A stretch of 64,000 bases of DNA from Desulfurispirillum indicum S5 (GTDB taxonomy: Bacteria; Chrysiogenota; Chrysiogenetes; Chrysiogenales; Chrysiogenaceae), in NCBI RefSeq assembly GCF_000177635.2, contig NC_014836.1, positions 2,244,001 to 2,308,000 on the forward strand. Direction: 5' to 3'. Below the pieces are notes generated by a model. The model ran no database searches and was not told the DNA's origin. It saw nothing but the letters and a program-made list of their open reading frames with translations. Made by a program: the position numbers and the translations under genes. Shown here one piece after another: positions 39,909 to 48,944 of this stretch (within the stretch, counting starts at the first letter, position 1; every line of letters begins with the position of its first letter).

Positions 39909-39990
39909 AGGAGAAATTGAAGCAATTTACTCACATCAAATAACCGTTATTTAACGCTTTACATCCAAAGCAAAGGATGAAAAACGTACG

Positions 39991-41172
39991 TTACAGCCCC
40001 TGGCCCGCTGGTACATGTGCAGAAACCGGGCAGTTCAGGCCCGCGTTCTGCCCGGCCACATCGCAGCAGGGCTGGCAATCGTGTTCATCTCCATCTTCAA
40101 TGGGGAAGATAAAGACATCGTCGGGATCAAGGCTGACGCAGAGCTTGGTGCCGTCTGGGTGGGGGAAGCGCCCGCTGATACGGGCGTGAACGTGCATAGG
40201 ACAGGAAGGGGCGCAGTATTCCAGGCGCAGGTGCACCAGTGTGCTGCCCACGAGCATGCGCGAGGCGGTCACTTCGCCGATGACCCCGTGGATATCGCAC
40301 TGGGCGATGTCCAGTCGCAGGGAGTCCGGGCGAAAGAGGACATCCACAACGGTATTGTCCTGAATGTGCTGAGCATCCAAAGCCCCGAAGGGTGTCGCGA
40401 CCTTCCCCTGGCACACCACTCCTTCGATACGGTTCACATCGCTGAAAAACGTTGCCACAAAGGCGTTGACAGGGCGGTAGAAGAGGTTCACGGGGCCATC
40501 CACCTGGACGATGACTCCCTTGTTCATCAGGGCGATGCGATCACCCATGAACATGGCTTCCTCGGGGTCGTGGGTGACCATGACCGTGGCGACGCCACTG
40601 TGTTTCAGCACGTGCAGGGTCTCATCGCGCACCTGGGAACGCAACCGCGTATCCAGACTGGAAAAGGGTTCATCCAGCAGCACGATACTGGGACGTGGTG
40701 CCAGGGCGCGGGCCAGGGCAACCCGCTGCTGCTGCCCGCCGGAAAGCTGATGCGGGTAAGACTTCGCGTAGGCGCTCATGCCAACGCGCTTCAACGCTTC
40801 CATGGCCCGGTTGTTGCGCTCCTCCCGCGACCTGATACTCACCAGGCCAAAGGCGGTGTTCTCCAGGACGCTGAGGTGGGGGAAGAGAGCAAAATCCTGA
40901 AAGAGAAAGCCGATGCCACGCTTTTCCGGTGGGGTATGGGCGCTGGAACTGGCAACCGTAGAACCGGCAATGCTGATGGTCCCCTGCTGCAGCACCTCCA
41001 GCCCCGCAATAAGGCGCAGCAGGGTAGTTTTGCCGCAGCCCGAAGGGCCAAGCAGGCAGATGACCTCACCGGCGGCCACCTGCAGGTCAACCCCTTTCAG
41101 TACTTTCAGATCACCATAGGCGTGGTTTACACCGCGTATATCGAGAACCTGAGCTTCACTTTTCTGGCTCAT
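39991..41172 (-). CDS. fbpC: Iron(III) ABC transporter ATP-binding protein
   Basis: 393 residues. Walker A GPSGCGKTT, signature LSGGQQQRVALARAL, Walker B IVLLDEPFSSLD and the switch His in VTHDPEEA are all present. A C-terminal TOBE-like domain follows, as in FbpC/CysA-type importers. It overlaps the permease gene by ATGA, and the substrate-binding gene lies upstream in the same direction. The Cys-rich tail (CQPCCDVAGQNAGLNC) is unusual. Confidence 0.92.
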   Translation of the reverse strand: MSQKSEAQVLDIRGVNHAYGDLKVLKGVDLQVAAGEVICLLGPSGCGKTTLLRLIAGLEVLQQGTISIAGSTVASSSAHTPPEKRGIGFLFQDFALFPHLSVLENTAFGLVSIRSREERNNRAMEALKRVGMSAYAKSYPHQLSGGQQQRVALARALAPRPSIVLLDEPFSSLDTRLRSQVRDETLHVLKHSGVATVMVTHDPEEAMFMGDRIALMNKGVIVQVDGPVNLFYRPVNAFVATFFSDVNRIEGVVCQGKVATPFGALDAQHIQDNTVVDVLFRPDSLRLDIAQCDIHGVIGEVTASRMLVGSTLVHLRLEYCAPSCPMHVHARISGRFPHPDGTKLCVSLDPDDVFIFPIEDGDEHDCQPCCDVAGQNAGLNCPVSAHVPAGQGL

Positions 41173-42824
41173 GTGCGTTTTCCTCCTGGACGGGAGCGGG
41201 CTATGGCCACGCTGATCAGTATTACGGGAATTATCCCCACGGCCACAATGGCCAGAGAAGAGCTGGATGATTCGATGAGAAAACCATCATTGGCCATTTC
41301 ATAGGAGCGTATGGCTAAAGTCTCCAGGCCGAAGGGGCGCATCATGAAGGTGGCGGGCAGCTCTTTCATGACGTCCACAAAGACGAGAATGGCCGCGGTG
41401 AGAAGGCTGCCACGCATGATGGGCGTATGGATCCTGCGCAGCGTCTGCCCGGCTGTGTGGCCAAGGGTGCGGGAGGCGCCATCCATGCTGTAGGTGATCT
41501 TGCCCAGGCTGGCTTCAATGGTATTGAGGGAGACCGCCAGAAAGCGCACCACATAGGCGAAGATCAGGGCGGTCCAGGTGCCGGTCAGCAGCAGTCCGGT
41601 GGAAATGCCGAACCACTGGCGCATAAAGCTGTCGAGGGTGTTATCAAAAAACGCGAAGGGGATCATGACGCCCAGGGCAATCACCGCGCCGGGAACGGCA
41701 TATCCCATGCTGGCCAGGCGCACGGCAAAGCCCATGGACTTCCCAGGCTGCAGTCGCTGGCCATATGCCAGCAGCACGGCAACCCCAACGGCAAAGAGCG
41801 AGGCAATGCCCGCCAGGGCAAAACTGTTCCTGGCCATGACCACATAGCGGCTATCCACAAATCCCCAGGAAATCACGGTCCAGTAGGCCATGGCTCCCAC
41901 GGGCAGCAGAAATCCGAAAAAAACGGGGAGAAAGCAGAGAATACAGGCCGCCGCAGCTTTGAAGCCGCTGAGCTGATAGCGACTGATGCTGCGATAGGAG
42001 CCGGCATTGTTGGTGGTCTTTCCTTTGCCACGGGACCAGCGCTCCAGGGCGATGAGCACGAAGATGAACACCATGAGCATGGCACCCAGCTGCGCTGCGG
42101 CTGCCACTTCCCACATACCGAGCCAGGTGCGGTAGATACCAGTGGTAAAGGTATCGACGGCGAAAAAATCCACCGTGCCAAAGTCGTTGAGGGTTTCCAT
42201 CAGCACCAATGCCAGGCCACCGGCAATGCCGGGGCGGGCCATGGGCAGCGCCACCTGGAAAAAACTGCTCCAGGAGCTGCGTCCAAGGGTACGACTGGCC
42301 TCCAGTACACTGATGGACTGTTCCAGAAAGGAGGCGCGGGAGAGCATGTATACGTAGGGATAGAATACGAGGGTCATCATGATGATGGCACCGGGCAGGG
42401 AGCGTATTTCGGGAAACCAGTATTCAGCGGCGCTGCGCCAGCCGAAAGTTTCCCGCAGCAGGGTCTGCACCGGCCCGGCAAAATCCAGCAGCCCGGTGTA
42501 GGTAAAGGCGATGACATAGGCCGGAACTGCCAGGGGCATCAGTAAAGCCCACTCAAAGAAGCGACGGCCGGGAAAACTGGTCATGGTCACCAGCCACGCG
42601 CAGGCAACGCCGATCAGCAGGGTTCCTGAGCCGACTCCCACCATCAGCCACAGAGAATTGGCGATATAGCGGGGCAGTACGGTGGCGGCCAGGTGGCTCC
42701 ACAGTTCGCTGTTAGGCACAAAAATATACCCCAGCACCACCAGAACCGGTGTTGCCACAAGCAGGGCAACGATCCAGGTGGCCAGGGCCCAGGGAGAAAA
42801 AAAGCGACGACGTTGCATATTCAT
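41169..42824 (-). CDS. fbpB: Iron(III) ABC transporter permease
   Basis: 551 residues with about 12 membrane helices in two halves, each with a binding-protein-dependent EAA loop (EASRTLGRSSWSSFFQVALPMARPGI and DGASRTLGHTAGQTLRRIHTPIMRGS). Such fused two-domain permeases are typical of FbpB/SfuB iron transporters. The start is 143 bases after the fbpA stop, and the stop overlaps the fbpC start. Confidence 0.92.
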   Translation of the reverse strand: MNMQRRRFFSPWALATWIVALLVATPVLVVLGYIFVPNSELWSHLAATVLPRYIANSLWLMVGVGSGTLLIGVACAWLVTMTSFPGRRFFEWALLMPLAVPAYVIAFTYTGLLDFAGPVQTLLRETFGWRSAAEYWFPEIRSLPGAIIMMTLVFYPYVYMLSRASFLEQSISVLEASRTLGRSSWSSFFQVALPMARPGIAGGLALVLMETLNDFGTVDFFAVDTFTTGIYRTWLGMWEVAAAAQLGAMLMVFIFVLIALERWSRGKGKTTNNAGSYRSISRYQLSGFKAAAACILCFLPVFFGFLLPVGAMAYWTVISWGFVDSRYVVMARNSFALAGIASLFAVGVAVLLAYGQRLQPGKSMGFAVRLASMGYAVPGAVIALGVMIPFAFFDNTLDSFMRQWFGISTGLLLTGTWTALIFAYVVRFLAVSLNTIEASLGKITYSMDGASRTLGHTAGQTLRRIHTPIMRGSLLTAAILVFVDVMKELPATFMMRPFGLETLAIRSYEMANDGFLIESSSSSLAIVAVGIIPVILISVAIARSRPGGKRT

Positions 42825-42967
42825 GGGAAGCTCATTCCAGATAACCCGTAATTGCGGTGCATCTCCCCGTGAAGTGTACGGGAGAAATGATAATCCGCTG
42901 ACAGGGCAATACCCAGCCAGCGGAAAACCACAAAACTATACAGGGAAAGGTGGAAAATTACCAGAAA

Positions 42968-43978
42968 TTAACGCCAGCCCACCCGATCCATAATGCGCAC
43001 GGCCTCGGCCTGGTATTTCTCCAGTTCGGAGAGGTTCAGGGTATCGGCCTTGAACTCGCCGAAGCTCTGAATGGGACCGGAGAGGACAGCGCTGGGATTG
43101 ACGGGATATTCGTTATTGTGTTCGGCGTAGATGGTCTGGGCCTTTTCACTGGCGAGGAACTCGATCAGTTTGATGGCGGCACCCACATTGCGCGAGCTCT
43201 TGGTCACTCCGGCACCGCTGAGGTTCATATGGGCACCGCGATCATCCTGATTGGGCCAAAGCATCGCCACCTTTGCCACCACATCCTTATCAGCCGCTGC
43301 GTCAGAGGCAATCAGACGACCGAAGTAATAGGTATTGGCAATGCCCACATCACACTGTCCGGCGGCAACGGCACGAATCTGGGCAGTGTCGTTGTCCTGG
43401 GGCTGACGGGCAAAGTTGTTTACCAGTCCGCGAGCCCACTCTTCCGCTTTGGCGGCTCCGTGGTGCGCAATCATGGCTGCCATGAGGGACTGGTTGTAGA
43501 CATTGGACGAGCTGCGCACACAGATGCGCTTGCCCAGTTTCGGGTCAGCCAGCGCCTCGTAGCTGGATATCTGTGCGGGATCAATGCGATCGGGGGCGTA
43601 GTAAATCACCCGGGAACGGGCCGAGAGTCCGTACCACTGGCCATCGGCATCGCGATAGTGGGCAGGGATGCTGACATCGAGAATGTCCGACTCTATGGAG
43701 CGCAGCACGCCGGCTTGCTTGGCAGCCACCAGATTGCCGGCATCCACCGTAATCAATACGTCAGCCGGACTGTTGGCACCCTCACGCACCAGGCGCTCCA
43801 GCAGGCCGCCGGCCGCTCCGGTCAGCAGACGGTAGTCGATGCCGGTTTCCCGTTTAAACTCCTCCAGCAGGGGTTCCATCAGATGAGTCTGACGATAGGA
43901 GTAGACGTTGACCACCTGGGACCAGGCAACCGCCGTACAGACCAGAGCCAGCAGAACAGAATACAGTATTTTCTTCAT
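42968..43978 (-). CDS. fbpA: Periplasmic iron(III)-binding protein
   Basis: 336 residues with a signal peptide (SVLLALVCTAVAWSQ). VVNVYSYRQTHLMEPLLEEFKRETGI opens the periplasmic-binding fold; ANTYYFGRL carries the adjacent tyrosines that bind ferric iron in FbpA/FutA proteins, and KLIEFLASEKAQ and NNEYPVNP are conserved. It is first in an fbpA-fbpB-fbpC order. I found no convincing Fur box, so iron regulation is not shown. Confidence 0.92.
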   Translation of the reverse strand: MKKILYSVLLALVCTAVAWSQVVNVYSYRQTHLMEPLLEEFKRETGIDYRLLTGAAGGLLERLVREGANSPADVLITVDAGNLVAAKQAGVLRSIESDILDVSIPAHYRDADGQWYGLSARSRVIYYAPDRIDPAQISSYEALADPKLGKRICVRSSSNVYNQSLMAAMIAHHGAAKAEEWARGLVNNFARQPQDNDTAQIRAVAAGQCDVGIANTYYFGRLIASDAAADKDVVAKVAMLWPNQDDRGAHMNLSGAGVTKSSRNVGAAIKLIEFLASEKAQTIYAEHNNEYPVNPSAVLSGPIQSFGEFKADTLNLSELEKYQAEAVRIMDRVGWR

Positions 43979-44269
43979 GATACACCTCCAGAGCGCTAAA
44001 TTGTTAACCGGAAAACAGATCGCCGCAAAAACGCGGCCTTATTTCAGCGCGCTAAGTTACTTTACATATTAAAACATGTCAAGCGATTCCGAACGAGACA
44101 CGATGCACCAAATTTCGCGGTTCCGCGGAGCAATTCCACATATCTCCACAGTCCGCCCCACCACCGGGTGCCGATCATAAAAAACATTTACAGTATGACG
44201 CTTTTCGCTTATAAAATATAGTTTCCGCAGGACATGAGTCTGCCACACCATCCTTTTTTCGGAGTCGCC

Positions 44270-45946
44270 ATGCTTGACATATTCAGAACGATCAAAGGCA
44301 AACTCTTTCTTTTCCTGGTTTGTGCCGCCATGGGAACATTCATCCTGATCGGCATCTCCCTGAGCACCCTCCATGGAACCCTCAAAGAGACCCGCGAGGT
44401 GACCATCAAGCAACTGGCTGAGGTGGGGCACGGCGTCCTGGCCCACTACCACCGCCAGGCCACCGAAAACAAGATGAGTATGGACGAAGCGAAAGCCGCC
44501 GCTCTCACGGCAATAAAATCCCTGCGCTACGAGGGGCAGGAGTACTACTGGATTAATGACATGCAGCCGCGCATGATCATGCACCCCATAAACCCCCGCC
44601 TGGACGGCCAGGATCTGAGCTCCTTTGAGGATCCCACCGGCAACCGCCTCTTCATGGAATTTGTCCGCACCGTGCGCGAAAACGGACGGGGTCACGTCAA
44701 TTATCTCTGGCCCAAACCCGGCCATGACACCCCCGTGGAAAAAACTTCCTATGTCATCGGTTTCGAGCCCTGGGGCTGGATCATCGGCACCGGTGTCTAT
44801 AACGACGACATCCAGTCCGCCTTCTGGTCAGAGGTCGGACGCATGACCATATTCGTAGCCGCCCTGGTGATCGTCTTCTTTATCCCCATGGTCCTGCTGC
44901 TGCGCGCCATCATGGGCTCCGCCAACCGTATTGCCGCAGTGTCCATGGAACTCTCCCAGGGCGAAGGCGACCTGACCCGCCGTCTGCCCATCCAGGGGCG
45001 CGACGAACTCACCGAGGTCAGTCGCTTCATCAACGCCTTCCTGGAAAAGACTCAGCAGACGGTCATTAACGTGCGCAACTCCGTGGAAGGTGTCGCTTCC
45101 GCCAGCGAGCAACTCAGCAGCACATCCTCCCAGATGTCATCCAGCATGGGGCAGCAATCAGAAACCATTACTCAGATTGCCTCGGCCATACACGAGATGT
45201 CCCACACCGTCGGCGAAGTCTCCCGTAACATGGGTGACGTGGAAAATAATGCCAACATGGCCCTTGACGCCGCCAAGGCGGGTGGGGAAATTGTCCAGCA
45301 GTCCACCAGCGAAATGGAGGGCATCGCCCGCGAAGTAGATGAAACCGCATCCTTCGCCCAATCCCTGGAAGAGAAGAGCAAGCGGGTTGAGGAAGTGATT
45401 CAGGTCATCAATGATATCGCCGATCAGACCAACCTGCTGGCCCTCAATGCTGCCATTGAAGCTGCCCGCGCCGGCGACGCAGGACGGGGATTTGCCGTGG
45501 TCGCCGACGAAGTTCGCAAGCTGGCGGAACGCAGCACCAACTCCACCCAGGAGATCATCGAGATCGTCAAAACCATTCAGTCGGGCGTTAATCAGGTCAC
45601 CAGATCCATGGGAACCGTCAACGACCGCGTTCAGCACGGCGCGTCTCTCTCCCGTCAGGCTGACGAAGCATTCACCACCGTACTGCAGGGCATGGAAAAC
45701 CTGCAGCAGCTTATAGAACAGAACGTGGCCGCTGTTGAACAGATGGCCAAGACTTCCGAGCAGATCACCGAGGATGTTCAGTCCATATCAACAACCTCGG
45801 AAGAGACCGCGAAGGCCTCGGAAGAGGTGGCATTCGCGTCCCGGGACCTGGCCAGACTCTCAGCAGACGTACAGCATCATCTAGATGCCTTTAAAGTGGA
45901 TGATGATTCCCGAAAACACAGCATGAAATTAATACCAAGGGGTTGA
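44270..45946 (+). CDS. Methyl-accepting chemotaxis protein with a single Cache domain
   Basis: 558 residues from the ATG at 44270 (GGAG upstream). A membrane helix at about 10-30 precedes a periplasmic sCache domain (about 35-185; [36 protein letters not shown] and [12 protein letters not shown]). A second helix, a HAMP-like linker and the signalling domain follow, with hairpin tip [42 protein letters not shown]. The ligand is probably a small carboxylate, by analogy only. cheV starts 2 bases after the stop. Confidence 0.93.
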   Translation: MLDIFRTIKGKLFLFLVCAAMGTFILIGISLSTLHGTLKETREVTIKQLAEVGHGVLAHYHRQATENKMSMDEAKAAALTAIKSLRYEGQEYYWINDMQPRMIMHPINPRLDGQDLSSFEDPTGNRLFMEFVRTVRENGRGHVNYLWPKPGHDTPVEKTSYVIGFEPWGWIIGTGVYNDDIQSAFWSEVGRMTIFVAALVIVFFIPMVLLLRAIMGSANRIAAVSMELSQGEGDLTRRLPIQGRDELTEVSRFINAFLEKTQQTVINVRNSVEGVASASEQLSSTSSQMSSSMGQQSETITQIASAIHEMSHTVGEVSRNMGDVENNANMALDAAKAGGEIVQQSTSEMEGIAREVDETASFAQSLEEKSKRVEEVIQVINDIADQTNLLALNAAIEAARAGDAGRGFAVVADEVRKLAERSTNSTQEIIEIVKTIQSGVNQVTRSMGTVNDRVQHGASLSRQADEAFTTVLQGMENLQQLIEQNVAAVEQMAKTSEQITEDVQSISTTSEETAKASEEVAFASRDLARLSADVQHHLDAFKVDDDSRKHSMKLIPRG

Positions 45947-45948
45947 AC

Positions 45949-46935
45949 ATGAGCAGCCTGAGCCAAGAAAAACAAGCCATTCTCCTGGAAAGCGGCACCA
46001 ACGAACTGGAGATCATTGAGTTTCAGCTACGCAAGCAGATGCCTGATGGTCAGGAAAAAATCGCCCACTACGGCATCAATGTCGCCAAAGTGCGCGAAAT
46101 CATCAAGGTACCTGAGACCACCGAGTACCCCAACGCGCACCCCAGCGTTGTCGGCATCTTCAACCTGCGCGACCGCCTCATTCCCCTGGTGGATCTGGCC
46201 CACTGGCTGAAAATTCCCGTTCACGACGACCTGCAGAGCAAACGGGTCATCGTCACCGAGTTCAACAAGATGTTCAACGGCTTCCTGGTAGACTCTGTCA
46301 GCCGCATCTACCGCATTTCCTGGGAAAACGTGGAATCACCCAGCCAGTTCCTGGAAAGCCGCGAGAGCGACTGTGTCGTTGCCGTGGTTCGCATGGAGAA
46401 CCGCCTCATCATGATTCTGGACTTCGAGAAGATCATTGCCGACATCAACCCCGAACAGAGCATGGAACGCTACGACGTTTCCCTGGACAAGCGGATTCTC
46501 CAGGATGAAGCCATGGTTTCGCGCCGCCAGGCCAAGACCCTGCTGGTTGTCGACGACTCCGCCTTTATCCGCAAGCTGATTGAAACCACCCTGCGCACCG
46601 CTGGCTATAATGTACTGGCCGCCCAGGATGGCGCAGAGGCCTACGATATTCTCATGGAATTTGAACAGACTGCCAAATCCGAACACCAGCCCATATCCGA
46701 ACTGGTCAGCCTGCTCATCAGTGACGTGGAAATGCCGCGCATGGACGGCATGCACCTGGTCAAGCGCCTGCGTGAACGCGATGCCTACGCGGATCTGCCT
46801 ATTCTGATGTTCTCCTCCATCATGAGTGAAGAAAACCGCCGCAAGGCCCTGGCCATCGGCGCCAACGACACCATCACCAAGCCGGAAATCGGCCGCCTGG
46901 TTGAGCTGGCCGACAAGTTTATCTTCGGCCACTGA
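45949..46935 (+). CDS. cheV: Chemotaxis coupling protein CheV (CheW-REC fusion)
   Basis: 328 residues. The N-terminal CheW domain (about 20-175; YGINVAKVREIIKVPETTEYPNAHPSVVGIFNLRDRLIPLVDL) is followed by a receiver domain (about 195-325; LLVVDDSAFIRKLIE, phospho-Asp in LLISDVEMPRMDG, the conserved Lys in DTITKPEI). The ATG at 45949 is chosen because AAGGGG lies 6 bases upstream; a TTG two codons earlier is less likely. It forms a pair with the upstream transducer gene. Confidence 0.93.
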   Translation: MSSLSQEKQAILLESGTNELEIIEFQLRKQMPDGQEKIAHYGINVAKVREIIKVPETTEYPNAHPSVVGIFNLRDRLIPLVDLAHWLKIPVHDDLQSKRVIVTEFNKMFNGFLVDSVSRIYRISWENVESPSQFLESRESDCVVAVVRMENRLIMILDFEKIIADINPEQSMERYDVSLDKRILQDEAMVSRRQAKTLLVVDDSAFIRKLIETTLRTAGYNVLAAQDGAEAYDILMEFEQTAKSEHQPISELVSLLISDVEMPRMDGMHLVKRLRERDAYADLPILMFSSIMSEENRRKALAIGANDTITKPEIGRLVELADKFIFGH

Positions 46936-46955
46936 AGCCCTTTTCCCGAACGTAC

Positions 46956-46989
46956 AAAAGCCCGGTGGAAATTCCACCGGGCTTTTTTT
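46956..46989. terminator. Bidirectional intrinsic terminator
   Basis: AAAAGCCCGGTGGAA and TTCCACCGGGCTTTT form a 14-15-bp stem with T runs on both strands, between the convergent cheV and rpsI genes. Confidence 0.92.
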
Positions 46990-47013
46990 GTGCAGGATAC
47001 AGCGAAAAGCGTA

Positions 47014-47403
47014 TCAGCGCTTGGAGAACTGGTGTCCCCGACGGGCCTTGTGGCGACCGTACTTCTTGCGCTCGACAATACGCGCGTCGCGGGTAAGAAA
47101 GCCACCGCGCTTGAGATCAGAGCGCAGGTCCTTGGTAATTTTGGAGAGGGCTCTGGCAATGCCAAGGCGCAGGGCGCCGGCCTGACCAGACAGTCCACCA
47201 CCGCTTACGGTGGCGTACAGGTCAAACTTCTCCAGGTTCTTCGTGAGGCTGAGGGGCTGCTTTGCCACCATTTTGACCGTTTCGCGAGCAAAATACTCTT
47301 CAAAAGGGCGATGGTTGACGATCATCTTGCCATTTCCCGGTGTAAGCCATACACGGGCAATGGAGGCTTTTCTTCTTCCTGTAGCGTAGTATCGTTCCGA
47401 CAT
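47014..47403 (-). CDS. rpsI: 30S ribosomal protein S9
   Basis: 129 residues, full length. [51 protein letters not shown] and the basic tail [17 protein letters not shown] are diagnostic; the C-terminal Lys-Arg contacts the P-site tRNA. It follows rplM by 15 bases in the usual rplM-rpsI operon. Confidence 0.98.
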   Translation of the reverse strand: MSERYYATGRRKASIARVWLTPGNGKMIVNHRPFEEYFARETVKMVAKQPLSLTKNLEKFDLYATVSGGGLSGQAGALRLGIARALSKITKDLRSDLKRGGFLTRDARIVERKKYGRHKARRGHQFSKR

Positions 47404-47418
47404 GTATGCTCCCTCGGC

Positions 47419-47844
47419 TTAAAAATTCAATGGTTGGGGATTGGCACCGGCATGGGGATGCTCAGGACCGGCGTATACACGCAGCTGCTTGATCATCTTG
47501 TCAGCCAGTTTGTTTTTCGGCAGCATGCCCTTTACGGCTTTGGTGATTACCTCTTCGGGCTTGCGGGCCAGCAGGTCCTTGTAGGCCTCTGCCTTCAGAC
47601 CACCGGTATACCAGGTGTGGTGGTAGTAGACCTTCTGCTCGGCCTTGCGCCCGGAAACTTCAATTTTGTCAGCGTTGACCACAACAACATAGTCACCGTC
47701 ATTCATGTGGGGAGTAAAGGTAACTTTATGCTTGCCGCGCAGAATACGCGCAATTTCAGTACTCAGGCGACCAAGGCTCTTGCCTTCGGCATCAACCAGG
47801 TACCACTTTTTCTCGATATCTCCCTTGGAAACATAGGTCTTCAT
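47419..47844 (-). CDS. rplM: 50S ribosomal protein L13
   Basis: 141 residues, full length. KKWYLVDAEGKSLGRLSTEIARILRGKHK, GDYVVVVNADKI, YYHHTWYTGGLK and AVKGMLPKNKL are typical L13 blocks. It is first of the rplM-rpsI operon. The 143 bases upstream contain GC-rich stretches that could form a leader structure, but I see no defined L13 leader motif. Confidence 0.98.
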   Translation of the reverse strand: MKTYVSKGDIEKKWYLVDAEGKSLGRLSTEIARILRGKHKVTFTPHMNDGDYVVVVNADKIEVSGRKAEQKVYYHHTWYTGGLKAEAYKDLLARKPEEVITKAVKGMLPKNKLADKMIKQLRVYAGPEHPHAGANPQPLNF

Positions 47845-47987
47845 CGCAACCTCTTCTTATGATGGGCAATAATTTACCGTACATCTGAACTGTGCCAGTA
47901 AACGGGGGGAAAACCGGCCCAGATCGGACTCTTCTCTGGTCCCACCTGTGTAAAACCGAAAAACTATATCCTCAAGTCAATGCAATG

Positions 47988-48845
47988 TCAAGGGGTTGAA
48001 CGCGTATTTTGATTTCCATTGCCCAGTTGAAGCAGCAGGGGTGGAAGCTGATCCAGGATTTCCACAGAACGCACGCTCACCTGCTGGCGTGGGCGGTTAC
48101 TCATATCCACGCGCACCTTGCCAATCGCCTCAACCACATCCATGCCAAAGAGCACCTGACCGAATACGGTATGCTTGCCCGTCAGCCAGGGAGTCCCATC
48201 CAGGGTGATAAAAAACTGCGAACCATTGGTACCCGGTCCGGAGTTTGCCATGGCAAGGGCGCCCTTTACCAGCGGACGCGAAGGCAGATTCTCACTATAT
48301 TCGTAACCAAGGTTCACATAGGCGTCTTTGAGACTCATGGAGAAGAGGGTCCTTTCCACTTCCTCGCGGCGCGCGTCAAGTTCTTCCTGGGAGCTGATGC
48401 CCAAAGCGAAGATCAGGGGAAGAACCACCAGCTGCTGGAACTCTTCCTGGGAATTGACCCCCAGGGAGGGATGGGGCAGGTAACCGCCCTGCACCACTTT
48501 TTCCTTGTCGAGCCCCAGGGCACGGGCATTGATTTCATCGGCGAAAGAATAGCCGGGGCCGCCGGTTCCGGTACCCGTGGGATCACCTCCCTGAATCATA
48601 AAGCCATCGATGACGCGATGAAAAATCGTGTTTTCGTAAAAACCGGTTCTGGCCAGCTCCATAAAATTCTGGACCGTGCGGGGAGCGGCGGCGGGAAACA
48701 GTTCAATATAGATATCGCCCATGGTGGTGTGAATATGCGCAATGGGGTTCTCGGGATTCTCGCGGACTGGCAGCACCTGCCCCTGGGCAGCCCACGCGGG
48801 CAGTGCCAGCAACAGCAACAGAACAACCTGAATCATTCTCAGCAT
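47988..48845 (-). CDS. Periplasmic peptidyl-prolyl isomerase (cyclophilin type)
   Basis: 285 residues from the ATG at 48845 (GGAG upstream) with a signal peptide ([15 protein letters not shown]). Cyclophilin motifs are [36 protein letters not shown] and, after an unusually long insertion of about 80 residues, [19 protein letters not shown] and [15 protein letters not shown]. It would assist folding of exported proteins. The insertion (rich in Glu/Arg/Leu, helical) is seen in some exported cyclophilins. Confidence 0.92.
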   Translation of the reverse strand: MLRMIQVVLLLLLALPAWAAQGQVLPVRENPENPIAHIHTTMGDIYIELFPAAAPRTVQNFMELARTGFYENTIFHRVIDGFMIQGGDPTGTGTGGPGYSFADEINARALGLDKEKVVQGGYLPHPSLGVNSQEEFQQLVVLPLIFALGISSQEELDARREEVERTLFSMSLKDAYVNLGYEYSENLPSRPLVKGALAMANSGPGTNGSQFFITLDGTPWLTGKHTVFGQVLFGMDVVEAIGKVRVDMSNRPRQQVSVRSVEILDQLPPLLLQLGNGNQNTRSTP

Positions 48846-48944
48846 GATACATCTCCATATTTTTGAGTTAAACTCCTGCGCAGCCATGAACAGGCTGCAA
48901 AAGCCCTTCGCCCGTTACCAGCATGGCTTCGGCAAAGGCAAGGG

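Noticed and set aside
43979-44269. Fur box upstream of fbpA
   Set aside because: The spacer is AT-rich with some palindromic character, but I could not find a convincing 19-bp Fur-like site.
47845-47987. Ribosomal protein L13 leader structure
   Set aside because: GC-rich segments could pair, but no recognised leader consensus was identified by eye.
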